Assembly: GCA_012932865.1 (NCBI GenBank)
Contig: SAXG01000030.1
Coordinates: forward strand, 372,001-436,000
DNA length: 64,000 nucleotides
Origin: Amylostereum areolatum
Lineage: Eukaryota; Basidiomycota; Agaricomycetes; Russulales; Stereaceae
Reading direction: 5' to 3'
Both the position numbers and the translations under genes were made by a program. This document shows, piece after piece, positions 33,901-43,900 of this stretch (within the stretch, counting starts at the first letter, position 1; each line of letters starts with the position of its first letter). The notes under the pieces were generated by a model. It was not told the DNA's origin. It saw only the letters and a list, made by a program, of their open reading frames with translations, and ran no database searches.

Positions 33901-34186
33901 TTACATTACTTCGTAAAATGGAAAGGATACCCCGACTCCGGTAACACATGGGAACCAGCATCTAATCTCGAAGGATCAAAAGATGCGATCGCAGAGTTCC
34001 ATCGGAATAACCCCAAGGCACCGAAGTTGCCACCACAGCCAATCAGAGATACCAACACAGAAACCGCTGATCGTGACGAAACCGACGCAACACAGCAAGA
34101 ACAAAGACCAACGAGATGAAGGAAACGCAAGACGAAAGTGAGACACCGGTGAGACTCAACAACATTCAGGCGAATGCACTGCCAAC

Positions 34187-34200
34187 AAGGGGGGGATAAA
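34187..34200 (+). promoter_or_regulatory. internal polypurine-tract-like site after pol
   Basis: AAGGGGGGGATAAA follows the end of pol. In the other gypsy family of this window the equivalent position (AAAGGGGGGGTAA) is the true polypurine tract, directly before the LTR. Confidence 0.5.
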
Positions 34201-34513
34201 AACCCTACGGGTTCAACAAGACAGATCACCAATGTCCACCACCCCAAACGCAATCAACACCTCCTCTACCAATCAAACCGTCTCACCCAACAATGTCGAC
34301 CGCATCCGTCTCGTCTGCAACAGAGCACACCACACTCAACAGGAACGCGCTCTCTGCGGAGACTGCTTCATCGCTCGATCGGCAGCAATCTTCGCAATTA
34401 AGTCAGTACCTCCTCCGTCTAGGTCAGGACCAGACTGGAAGAACAGGGGGTAAGCCGATTAGAAGCACACAGAAGAACCCTAACTGAAGCACCCGGATTT
34501 CTCACAGGTGCTA

Positions 34514-35659
34514 ATGCAATCCCCGTGGCCCGGAGCGACGGAAGTCCCACCGCCCGATTCCCCGATACTAGAGAGCCAGATAGCCCACATGATAGCCGGA
34601 GTGGCGCTCGAGCAGGCCAGAGAATGGATCGACGACCTCAAGAGGGAGTCAGCCGACGTCCAGAACATCTTGAAGAACCACATCAAGATGCTCGACGGAG
34701 AACTCCGCCAGCTAGACTCGAGGTACCTGACACTCTCGACCGAAATGGAGGAGCGAGAGGTCAAGCTTCTTCGACGATTCAGGAAACTAGCGCAGCAGCT
34801 ATACTCAACGTCGCAGAACTCCGAAAGTTCCTCACCGAAGTCGGACACCGAGTCAACTGGCTCAACTGGGAAAGACACACCTTCCGTGCCGCTTACGAAG
34901 GAGAAATCCTCCGAAGGCGAATGGAAACTACCGGAGTTCCCCATATGTCGTAACGTGACGGCCCCGACATCGACCTCATCTTCCATGGATATCACATCTC
35001 CCCGGGCTACACTGTTCGACCCGATCCCATCACATCCGCCCTCGCCAGACCCCCATTCCTTCCTAATGCCCCTCCACGACCCGTCACTGCTCCCACACCG
35101 CCAGGATCCCTACCCATCCCCGGCCTCACCCAGATTAACCCCATCCAGCCTCCCGTCACTAGAAACGGCGTACCCGGAGAGCGATCCGGACAGCCCCTGG
35201 CTTCCCCAGAGCCCAGACAACAGACCGGCAATCCGCGACCAGTACCTAGGACATCTTCTTGGCTGCCCGCAATGCCTAGACCGCCAACTCCATTCCCGGT
35301 ATCTGCTAGCGACACTCCCATGCCATGGCACGGAGGCCCCCCTGCTTATCCCTCGTTCCTACGCTCACACCCCTGACCACGATCGAGATTCCACCGCCCA
35401 GGATCCCCGAATCACCCCACAGCGACGTAAACATGATTCTGTCGACCCCGACGGAAGACCGCTCAAGCGAATCAGAGACGTCGGACTCTCCGATAAGTCG
35501 AGCGATGAGGAACTGCAACAAAATCCAGGAGATAATCGAACAAATGATGGAGACCCACGCTCGCTGGAGACAGAAGCACGAGTCAACGGACGAGTCGGAC
35601 AGTTCAGCGGAAGAATCGGACAGTCCAACGGACGACAAGACAAAGGAAGTAGCCGATAA
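34514..35659 (+). CDS. gypsy 2 extra ORF A, coiled-coil protein
   Basis: This ORF is not recognised. The 382-codon frame has its first ATG at 34514, just after an AG acceptor-like site with a pyrimidine stretch (GGATTTCTCACAG). It lies between pol and the 3' LTR. Residues about 15-100 are predicted by eye to be helical and coiled-coil (EQAREWIDDLKRES, MLDGELRQLDSRYL, EMEEREVKLLRRFRKL). The rest is rich in Pro and Ser and probably disordered. It overlaps ORF B by 335 nt in another frame. Standard fungal chromoviruses have nothing here. It could be an added structural protein or captured host sequence. Whether ORFs A and B were once one frame is unresolved. Confidence 0.5.
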   Translation: MQSPWPGATEVPPPDSPILESQIAHMIAGVALEQAREWIDDLKRESADVQNILKNHIKMLDGELRQLDSRYLTLSTEMEEREVKLLRRFRKLAQQLYSTSQNSESSSPKSDTESTGSTGKDTPSVPLTKEKSSEGEWKLPEFPICRNVTAPTSTSSSMDITSPRATLFDPIPSHPPSPDPHSFLMPLHDPSLLPHRQDPYPSPASPRLTPSSLPSLETAYPESDPDSPWLPQSPDNRPAIRDQYLGHLLGCPQCLDRQLHSRYLLATLPCHGTEAPLLIPRSYAHTPDHDRDSTAQDPRITPQRRKHDSVDPDGRPLKRIRDVGLSDKSSDEELQQNPGDNRTNDGDPRSLETEARVNGRVGQFSGRIGQSNGRQDKGSSR

Positions 35660-36185
35660 TCCCTCGGACCCATGGAGCGACGAGCCGACCACGTGGACGC
35701 AAGAGAAGTGGGACGCGATTCCCGCGAAGCCGCGGAAACGCTGCTGGAAATGCGGCGAACGAGGCCATCTCCGCCGAGATTGCCCCCGTCGCAAGAACAC
35801 TCCCCCTCACTTCCCCCAATCGCGGTCTTGCTATCCCCTCCGACCACAGACTCCTCTTCCTCGCCCTCGCCCGAGCCGTCCGGGTATAGGCTACGGTCCA
35901 GGAACACTGATGTCCCACCCCCACCTCCGACGTACCGACGCTACCGCCCGCGCCCACAGGAAGCTTCTGGGATTCCTCACGCAGCGTGAGAGCCTGACGC
36001 ACGAAGCCGCCCAACACGCCACCGAACAGTGGTTGTACTGGGAGGACGCCATGCTCCGCACTCAGCGAGAACCCCCTTCGCGCTTCAACCATTCCTGGCG
36101 CGTCGAGGATCTCTTCTGGAAGGAAGAAGATTGGGACTTGCAGGAAGCGGAGGAGTCGAAGGATCACTGGCCGGAACCTTGGTAA
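35325..36185 (+). CDS. gypsy 2 extra ORF B, zinc-knuckle (second nucleocapsid-like) protein
   Basis: This 286-codon frame has an ATG at 35325 and overlaps the end of ORF A in the +1 frame. It holds an acidic Ser/Glu/Asp-rich region (ESETSDSPIS, ESTDESDSSAEE), then a CCHC knuckle at about residue 138, CWKCGERGHLRRDC, followed by a basic Pro/Arg stretch and an acidic, Trp-rich C-terminus (ending DHWPEPW). The knuckle is the retroviral nucleocapsid type and suggests RNA binding. It is distinct in sequence from the Gag knuckle of the same element. The function is unknown. It may be translated from a separate or spliced RNA, or by frameshifting from ORF A. Confidence 0.55.
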   Translation: MARRPPCLSLVPTLTPLTTIEIPPPRIPESPHSDVNMILSTPTEDRSSESETSDSPISRAMRNCNKIQEIIEQMMETHARWRQKHESTDESDSSAEESDSPTDDKTKEVADNPSDPWSDEPTTWTQEKWDAIPAKPRKRCWKCGERGHLRRDCPRRKNTPPHFPQSRSCYPLRPQTPLPRPRPSRPGIGYGPGTLMSHPHLRRTDATARAHRKLLGFLTQRESLTHEAAQHATEQWLYWEDAMLRTQREPPSRFNHSWRVEDLFWKEEDWDLQEAEESKDHWPEPW

Positions 36186-36576
36186 GCGCACAGACGAACT
36201 TTCACTCATCATTACGCACTCGGACTTTCTCTCTCATCGTCATCATCGCGCTTTCGCATCCATTGTTACGATACTTCTCGGACTAATCACGGACTGCGCC
36301 CTCATTTGCACGCATATTTTCCTCGGACTTCTCTACTGTACCGGTTCCTATCGCTATGAGGAAGGTGAAACACTTGGTATTCTCTATGCGACGCGCTGGC
36401 CGCGCCGTTTACTTACGACTCAGTTTTGATTATGTACGAACTCTCGCTTACGATTGACGGCAATGATTACATCATTGCCCCTCCGCATCGTAAGGATAAA
36501 AGGGAAAGCCACAGCGACAACGACACCCTCAGACATCGTCTAACAAACCCACTCGCACCACCCAAACCAACCAAAC

Positions 36577-36963
36577 ATGTCTTCTACTCTCGCCTCCTCT
36601 TCGCGCAACCTCTCCACCGTCGACTCCACTCCTCCTACCACCCCTCCTCCCTCGCCCGTCCCCTCGCGCACTCCCACGCCCGACCCACGCGACGAAGAAC
36701 TCCTTCGTCATCTCAAGCGAGTCACGGAACTCCTAAGCCGTCCGGACGTCGCTCGCGCCATGAAGAGGCCGAGAAGCCTCGACGAAGAAGCGCTGCAGGA
36801 ATCGAAGCGGAGATGCGGTATCAAAGGAGTCTTCAAGAAGCATGGGCCCCGATTCAGAAACCCCGACGACCCAATCATGACGACGAGGATAGGGCATAGG
36901 CTAGGGTCTCCCACGATGGACGGGGTGGATATGAAGGTAGTGGAGTCGTGGCTGAAGCGGTAG
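36577..36963 (+). CDS. gypsy 2 extra ORF C, small basic protein
   Basis: This ORF is not recognised. The 128-codon frame has its ATG at 36577 in a CAAAC context and lies about 75 nt downstream of a TATA-like GGATAAAAGGG. The N-terminus is Ser/Thr/Pro-rich (PPTTPPPSPVPSRTPTPDP). A charged helix follows (EELLRHLKRVTELL), then a Lys/Arg-rich segment (LQESKRRCGIKGVFKKHG). It could bind nucleic acid, but this is only a composition argument. It may be a separate gene inside the element or part of a spliced message. Confidence 0.4.
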   Translation: MSSTLASSSRNLSTVDSTPPTTPPPSPVPSRTPTPDPRDEELLRHLKRVTELLSRPDVARAMKRPRSLDEEALQESKRRCGIKGVFKKHGPRFRNPDDPIMTTRIGHRLGSPTMDGVDMKVVESWLKR

Positions 36964-37038
36964 AATAGAATTCTATCGCCCAATTTCGAACAAACATAAG
37001 AAGAGTGAGCGTCAAGATAAGAAAAATCAGAAAACACG

Positions 37039-37221
37039 ATGCAGCCCACTCAGTCACCCGATCTCACAATGTTCACTGCGACCACTCCATGTTCACTCGT
37101 CATCGTCATAAGCGTGATCGTAACACTTACCGTCCTTACCGCCCTCACATCAATAATCTTCATCCAACGATGGCGTCGACCGAACGAATGTGTTCAAGAA
37201 CTTCCCATGGAACCCATCTGA
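37039..37221 (+). CDS. gypsy 2 extra ORF D, small single-pass membrane protein
   Basis: This ORF is not recognised. It has 60 codons and starts at 37039. Residues about 18-43 form one strongly hydrophobic segment rich in Val, Ile, Thr and Leu, followed at once by a positive cluster (QRWRR) and a short tail. This looks like a single-pass membrane protein with the C-terminus inside. It sits where envelope genes sit in some Metaviridae but is far too short for a fusion protein. It ends 28 nt before the polypurine tract. Confidence 0.45.
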   Translation: MQPTQSPDLTMFTATTPCSLVIVISVIVTLTVLTALTSIIFIQRWRRPNECVQELPMEPI

Positions 37222-37249
37222 TTCGCGAATCTACGAGACGTCGATTCTA

Positions 37250-37262
37250 GAGAGGGGGATAG
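37250..37262 (+). promoter_or_regulatory. polypurine tract of gypsy 2
   Basis: GAGAGGGGGATAG directly precedes the 3' LTR and primes plus-strand synthesis in this element class. Confidence 0.75.
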
Positions 37263-37739
37263 TGTTACAACTCCGATAAGGTATCTCATTTTCCCTTACC
37301 TTATTCGGAAGGACGTCGCTAAACGACGGATTACGACTGTGCCCCAGTTCGTAACCGTCTCAATGACGCGACCACGACAGTGCCACAGATTGTCACCGTC
37401 TCAACGGCATAGCCACGACGGTGCCACAGATCGTCACCGTCTCAACAGCATAGCCACGATGGTGCCACAGTCTCGTCCCCGTAGATACCTGATACAACCG
37501 TCGCTCAATGTACATATGTTTACTCGACCTCCTTTCCTATAAAAGGAGACTCAACGAACGAGCTATTCCCCAGCTCGTTCTCTTTGTAAATACAGGACTG
37601 TTCTGAATAGAACCTCCTCTTAAAACACTAAAGAGAATCCTAAGCAAACTAAGTCGATAAGCTCGCCTAAGTCTTCCGTGAAGACTTACTGCTTCGTCTA
37701 TCGACCTTCACCTTCGTACAAACCAAGACGTCTGGATCA
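37263..37739 (+). repeat. 3' LTR of gypsy family 2
   Basis: The LTR is 477 bp against 436 bp for the 5' LTR. The difference is one extra copy of a unit that reads CACAGATYGTCACCGTCTCA and continues to the next CACGAYGGTGC. Confidence 0.85.
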
Positions 37740-38408
37740 CATCAGCAAAACCGCCCAGTCCTTACTTCACGCTACAACGTAGTTACAATGTCCTGAAATA
37801 CTTACGACACCCATAATAATCACATTTACTTACAATTTATGGTCAGAACCTGGGGGTCCAAGTCTATAACCCCCGGGATGTAGTAACTACGAAGTAACAG
37901 GAATACAATTCCTATGTAAGGCCATTGAAAGATTAGTTAAAACCGGTGTAGCAGAATCCAGCCGTGCTATAAAGGCCCGGATCAGATCGTACCTGGCATC
38001 ATTGTACCACAATCTAAGCTCGATGCATCAAAAATAGCAAAATGGCATCTATTTCATTGTTATACTACAACCTATGCAGAGCATGTACAGGGGGACAGGA
38101 CAGCGACAAGAGCGTGTGCGAAGAAGCAGAGCGTGAACAAGCGAAAAGCAAATTGAAGCATGGTTTGACAGTGGGTGGGAAACGAGCAGGATGGCGTATG
38201 GAGTTGAGACTTGCGAGACGGGAACGTCGCCGGTGGCAGATCTAGGACGAGAACGGAAAGCGAAGCGTGCAATTTGAAAGCGAGGGAGAACTGAAGACCG
38301 AAAACCGGTGCCAGGCAAAGACGGGGCCAGTCTACACGAGACGACACATCCTCAGTAGGGAGCAAACCGTCGAGAAAAGAGCTCACCGATGTGCATACTG
38401 ATATTAGG
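37740..38408. other. spacer, no gene recognised
   Basis: This is AT-richer sequence between the gypsy 3' LTR and the stop of the minus-strand companion gene. It may include the left end of the Plavaka-type element, but no terminal repeat was identified. Confidence 0.4.
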
Positions 38409-40678
38409 TCATCTCAACTTTCTATTTTTTGATTTTGCCTTCTTTACCTTCTTTCCTCGATTATCGAGCTCTTCTGGTGAAGAGACCTTTGGATCTGTGG
38501 TCTTCTTCGATCTCTTCGGCGGCGGAGCTTCATCGCTCTCCTCGGCTAGACGTGTCAAACTGGCTGAGCGTCCGGGTGATTCCTCACCTTCACCAGACAG
38601 AGCAGGGCCTGCCTCTTGAGAAAGAAAGACATCAGCAAACACAGACGCTACCATGACGAAATCGTATTCTACCTTCCATTAAAGCGGGAGTTCGGTCTTT
38701 ATCCGTCGAAGCGGAGGGAGGGGGATACGATGGTGTATATCGACTCGGAGGTGGCGACGAGGAAGGAGGAGAAGGTAGCTGTGCAGGAAGAGACGTCGAG
38801 GCCGGTTGTGGAGAAACGTGCGCGTTGGTACCTGTTGGCGGCGCGTCGGTCTTGTTCGTGGCAGCGATAGCTGCCATCATGTGCGCGTGGTGCGAGCTGT
38901 TTATGCCCTTCTCGCCCGTGCCAGTGCGCGGAGACTGGTGTCCGAAAACCGCCCTTCCCAACAACAGCTCGAGTCAATGACAACGAATGATCACGAGAGA
39001 GGATGACTCACAAGTTCACGGCGGCGAGAGTAGTCTTTGCCCATGCGCTTTCGGGATTGGCCCTGAAAAGGTTGACTACCGTGTGGAAAAACGTGGCGTA
39101 GTTGAAATCGCCGTCTTCGAGGTTAGCTGGCCATCGAGTTTGCAAGCTGAGAGCATATTGATCCTGCTGCAGGTAAGCATTAAGGCAGACGGATAGCGAA
39201 AGGTGTTTACTATAACACAGGCCCAGGAAATGATCTCAGGCGTGATGTCATCAACACCGAGCTTGTGAGCGTAGCCTTGCTTCGTCGCCTGAGGTGAAGG
39301 AACACCCATGGCCGAGGACGGACTGGTCCACATGTGCCTCAGAGTCTGGGAAGATAAACGTGAACCAGCACTCGTTGGACAACCTGATAAAGTGCGCACC
39401 CGGATGACGAAAGGTCCTTGACACAAGCCGTCCAGGATGTCTGCAGGGTTCTTTGTCTGATAAGCAAAGAGAGGGACAAGGTCTCCCGTTACTCGTATCT
39501 TCGCCTCCTTGATTCTTTCGCGAGCGCTGAGTGAGAGTGAGCGTGCGCGACGAAAGATGCTGGTGGACGAAGACATACACGACTGGGTCCTTGTTGTACT
39601 CATCAATGAATGCGAGGGGCGTCAGCATGCGCCCGACTTGGTTGTGCGGAAAACCACGATCCGACTTGGCGCTGTTAAGGAGTGCTGGGTGAAAAGGTTC
39701 TTGCTGGGGGTCTACAGGAGCATACTCGGACACTTTGACTTTGATTTGGCGTGTATTGTACGAGCGCATCAGAGACGCGCCGAGGCACATCTACCACCAT
39801 TAGTTAGCATAACACTGCTGTCATAGATCCGCACACGTACACGCTTGATGGCCTCGTTGATTTCCTTGGAGTTCTTCCAAGCGACGAGGTCGCGAAGGGC
39901 TTCACTTTGGTCGTAGAGTTTGTCGTACATATCGAGTATAGCCTGCTGCTCCGTAGATAACCTGGAAAAGGTCAAGATGTGCGGGATATATGCGCTTATA
40001 TGCGCTTACTTTGCCTTCTCGCGACGAGACGAGCCAGCGGGGAAAGATACGCCGAGGGGAACAACCCTCTTCAGGTCGACCCAGGGGTACACCGTCCTCA
40101 CGGCGTAGCGGCCGATCAGCGTAAACGCGTCGTCCGGTCGATCCTCGTCAGATGTATCACTGCATAGGGCCATTAGAAGAGATCACAAACGAGCTAAGAA
40201 AGAACAAACTCAGTCCCCTTTGCTTGCTTTCTCTTCTTCCTGCTCTTTTGCTCGGGTTTGCGCGACTTCGATCTTGTGCCAGGGAAGAAAGCATTGGGTG
40301 AAATGACGATAAAAAAGAAATCAGACGCTGGAGAAGGGTCTCACATCATTTTCTTGCGTGTTCTGCTGCTGAGGAATGAGTCAACTGACTCGGAGGGATT
40401 GAAGAGGGGCATACGCACGACTTTCTGGTTGACTCCTCTTCGGAGTCTGTGGAGGAGTTATCCGAGTCTGAGGAGGATGAAGGTGATGACGACGAGGATG
40501 ATAGCGAAGACGATTCGTCGCTGTCTGACTCGTCGCTGGAGTCCGTGTCGGAGCTCTTTCGATGTCTCCGTGACTTTTTGTGCCGATTATGGGTCGATGT
40601 ATGCTTCATTTTGAACTTTGAGGTGTTTTGCGAGATTGTAGAGCTGGCTGGGGTTGAACTAGAGAAGCGAGAGGCCAT
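38409..40678 (-). CDS. Plavaka transposon companion protein (DUF6698-like)
   Basis: The start at 40678 opens a Ser/Lys-rich region (HNRHKKSRRHRKSSDT, then long Ser/Asp runs). Downstream exons give YPWVDLKRVVPLGVSFPAG, LSTEQQAILDMYDKLYDQ, VGRMLTPLAFIDEYNKDP, RIKEAKIRVTGDLVPLFAY, TSPSSAMG, LGVDDITPEIISWACV and DGDFNYATFFHTVVNLF. The last exon is a basic tail with an NLS-like KKVKKAKSKNRKLR and TGA at 38409-38411. The block order fits fungal DUF6698-type proteins, a name given from memory. Several short introns are needed and were not all fixed. The gene is divergent from the transposase at 40963, with only 284 bp between the two starts. This suggests a two-gene transposon with a shared promoter. 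The function is unknown. Confidence 0.6.
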
Positions 40679-40962
40679 GAAAACGATGAGAAAGGGGTGG
40701 ATGGCAAGGAGGTAGAACGGATGACGATTGCAGAATGCGGCAGGCGTGAAGACGTGTTTCGTCGAATCTCCCGCGGCTTCATCACGTGGCCATGTTTCGC
40801 AAGACGCGTTGAAGGCCGCGCAAACTTCGCCGCCGCAAAGTCATCCTCTCACCACCACCGTATTGCGCGCTTCGGTGCCTCGAGCATATCCGGGTTTTCT
40901 CTCTGGCTTAGACCACGAACCGCTCAAGTATCCACCCGACAACCCGCCACGAATTACGGCAT

Positions 40963-43900
40963 ATGAAGCTCGTTTGTAGCGGCAAACATTGCCACGCGGG
41001 TCCCTTCGCTAGCATCAAGGCTCTCGACGGACACGAATCTACCTGCGCAGCTGCAAAATCAGCAAACAACGTCGAGAAGATCCTCAAGCGTGCTCGGAAG
41101 GAAGAAAGGAGGGAGAAGAAGGCTGATAAAAAGAGGAAGAAGAATGCAGTTGACGGCCTAGGTTCACGGTCGGTAAGTGATACATTATCATCGTGAGTGC
41201 CGTGTGTTGATGGATTCCAATTGGCTCTTCAGGAGAATGCGAGCGTCGGTCCTTCTGGACACAGTTCTGAATGTGATGCGGCAACAGCAGTGCGTATATC
41301 TAAATTCTAACCCATTCTTTCCACTCATATAACTTATGTTTCATAGACAGGGAACGATGCTGACACCTTCGCCAACGACGACATTCGCGAACCTTCTGCA
41401 TTGGAGCAACTCGCGCTCCGTTCAGTACGATCTGGGCGACGTGTTCGTCTCCCGGCTCAATACACGGATTTCCTGCCAACGGATTACACTCCCCTTCGAC
41501 ACATGCCACTGTCACGGCGTCAAGAGCTGGCCCAGATGCGTAGCGATCCAGCCACAGCACCTGCACATTCCGCCCCGTCCCCTGAACCGGTGAATGTCCC
41601 AGAAGAACCGCAAGATACTAGGGTTACGACCGAGCCGAACGAGTACGGCCTCTACCGTATATATCCGCAGCAGCCGACACTGGACCCGTTGGAGACCGAA
41701 TCTCTGGACTCCGTATGCGATGCACCCACACTCCTTGTTCCCCCAACGCGCGACGACGGTCCTCCTGTTGCAGGCCCTCCTCGACCGCCACGCGGCATCG
41801 ACCTCGAGACCGGAGCGCCGTTCTCAAATATCAGCTCGGCTTTCCTAATGGAGTGGCAGAACACAGGCGGTACCGCGAAGTCTGCGGCTGAAGTCGACCG
41901 TCTCGCTCGTGATATTCTCCAGCGCGATGGCTTTGTCACAGAGGACGTTGCAAGGTTCTCTCATGCAAAAGAAAGCCGTCTACTTGACCAACACCTCGAA
42001 CACTTTCACAAGGACGACGGTTGGATCGAAGCTACGGTCACCCTCCGTCTACCTTGCGAGGGTGTCAAGCATCCAAGCGAGGCCGACGCGCCCATCTACG
42101 AAGTTGAAGGGCTTCAGTACCGGAAGCTTTTCAACATCATCAAGGACACGTTCGAAAGCCCGGCTTCATGCAAGTTTCATATGACGCCTTTCGAGCTCTA
42201 CTGGAAGTCTGAAGACCCATCCGAACCTGATCAGCGTGTATATTCCGAGATCTACAACTCCTCGGCCATGCTCGAAGCGCACACAGACATCCAAAAAATC
42301 AAGCTTAGCGCGGAGGATGGTCCCGACATCGAGCGCGTGGTTGTTGCGATGATGGAGGGCTCTGATGCCAGTCATCTTGCCCAGTTCGGGACCGCGTCTC
42401 TTTGGCCGGTATACACGCTGGTCGGCAATGAAAGCAAGTATACCCTCCTCAAACCGACCTCTGGATCCTGCCATCATACGGCGTATGTGCCCAAGGTGTG
42501 TCTGTGTTCTCTGTGTACCTCAGCCAACCTTCTGAACTCATTCCTTGTAGCTCTCGGATGATTTCCAAGATCAATATAAGACTGCCTACGGAAAACCGCC
42601 GAGCGCCGCAGTGTTGACGCACTGCAAGCGTGAGCTTATGCATGGTGTTTGGAAGATCCTCCTTGACGAGGATTTTATGCACGCATATGAGCATGGCATG
42701 GTGGTGCGATGCGGAGATGGCGTCTTAAGACGTCTGTTCCCTCGCTTTTTCACGTACGCTGCCGACTACCCAGAGAAGTGCGCCTACAGTTCTCACTTGG
42801 TCCTTGATACTAACCTGGTGTTTGTTTGGAGTACTGCTTGCTAGTATCAAGTACCTTGGCGCGTGCCCGTGTCCTCGCTGTCTCGTAAAGAAGGAAAACA
42901 TCCAGAAGATGGGAACCGTCAATGACCTCAAATTTCGTCAAAAACATCCCCGTCTCGACACGGAGTGGCACGCCAAGGCCATTGACGAGGCGCGCAAGCT
43001 CATATTTGAGCAGGGTGTGCCGCTCACCTCGGTTCGTGTTGAGAGGAAGCTTGAGTATTCAACCGTCCCGACACGGGTGAGTTTACTCAGTACCCGTGCA
43101 TGCGTTCCGTTGTTCATGCCATATATGTACAGAATGCCTTCTCGCGCGTTCTCGCCCCTCTAGGCGCCAATTTCTACAGGATGTTTGTGCCAGACCTGTT
43201 GCACGAGTTTGATCTGGGTGTCTGGAAGGCAATCTTTGTCCACCTGATGCGCCTGCTTTATGCCATCGGGGGCGACAGGATTCAAGACCTGAATGAAAGG
43301 TATGGAAGTCACTTCGGCCCGCGAGTTGCAGGCTTACCGTCAAGTAGATACCGCAACGTACCCTCTTTCGGCCGCGACACCATCCGTCGCTTCCACGAGA
43401 ATGCATCTGGCATGAAGAAGCTGGCTGCCCGCGACTTTGAAGACCTGTTGCAGGTGCGTCATCTGACTATGTTGAGTGTATCGTACACTCAATATAATCA
43501 AATGTTCTTTAGTGCGCGCTCCCAGTCTTTGAGGGGCTATTTCCTGGACGGCATGGGACCATTGTGTCAGATATGCTTTTTGACCTCGCGGCCTGGCAAG
43601 CCTACGCAAAGTCCCGCCTTCATACGGAGAAGACGCTGGAATATTTCGCTACCACCACGACGAGCCTCGGGAAGTCTGTCCGGCGGTTTATGGGTGACAC
43701 GTGCAAGGTGTATGCCACGTTTGAACTTCCTCAGGAGACGGGTGCGCGAGGACGTAGAACTGCCGCCCTCGCAGCGAAAGGAAAGGGTCCATCGACAGTC
43801 AGAACTTCGAAGAAATTCAAGTCCCTCAATTTCTCGTCATCAAAGGCGCACTCCCTTCCCGATTTTCCCGCCATGGTTCCCGTCTTTGGAACCAACGAGA

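Larger units (their letters stand above)
29453..34119 (+). pseudogene. pol: Pol of gypsy 2: protease, RT, RNase H, integrase, chromodomain
   Basis: The frame follows gag by a -1 shift. The retropepsin motif is LLDSGASSTLIHPDF. A nonsense codon ends this part at 29939-29941, where SID is followed by TAG and a Trp is expected. A 791 bp MITE interrupts at 30186-30976 and the frame changes across it. RT follows, with RPVQDYRYLN, KLDLRWGYNNVRI and the catalytic VVVYMDDILIF. RNase H is broken by TGA at 32266-32268 (ALEHW then TGA then HYLEG, so probably CGA to TGA). Integrase has the zinc region HHDLETIGHPGE...CPVCQSTK, then DFITDLP, SDRGPQFTS and TDGETERVNQELEQ. The C-terminus carries a chromodomain, YFVKWKGYPDSGNTWEP. 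The last codon is at 34119. The domains are complete, but the copy cannot make an intact Pol. Confidence 0.85.
26831..37739 (+). mobile_element. Ty3/gypsy chromovirus (family 2) with extra 3' ORFs, 10.9 kb
   Basis: The order is 5' LTR, leader, gag, protease, RT-RNase H, integrase-chromodomain, about 3 kb of extra ORFs, polypurine tract and 3' LTR. The LTRs differ by several substitutions and by one 41-bp tandem unit. The flanks do not match (GTGCG before, CATCA after), so no target duplication survives. Pol carries two nonsense codons and a 791 bp MITE, so the copy is dead. Confidence 0.9.

Noticed and set aside
37039..37221. retroviral envelope gene in gypsy 2
   Set aside because: Only one membrane segment in 60 residues, with no signal peptide, cysteine pattern or fusion region; reported only as a membrane ORF.
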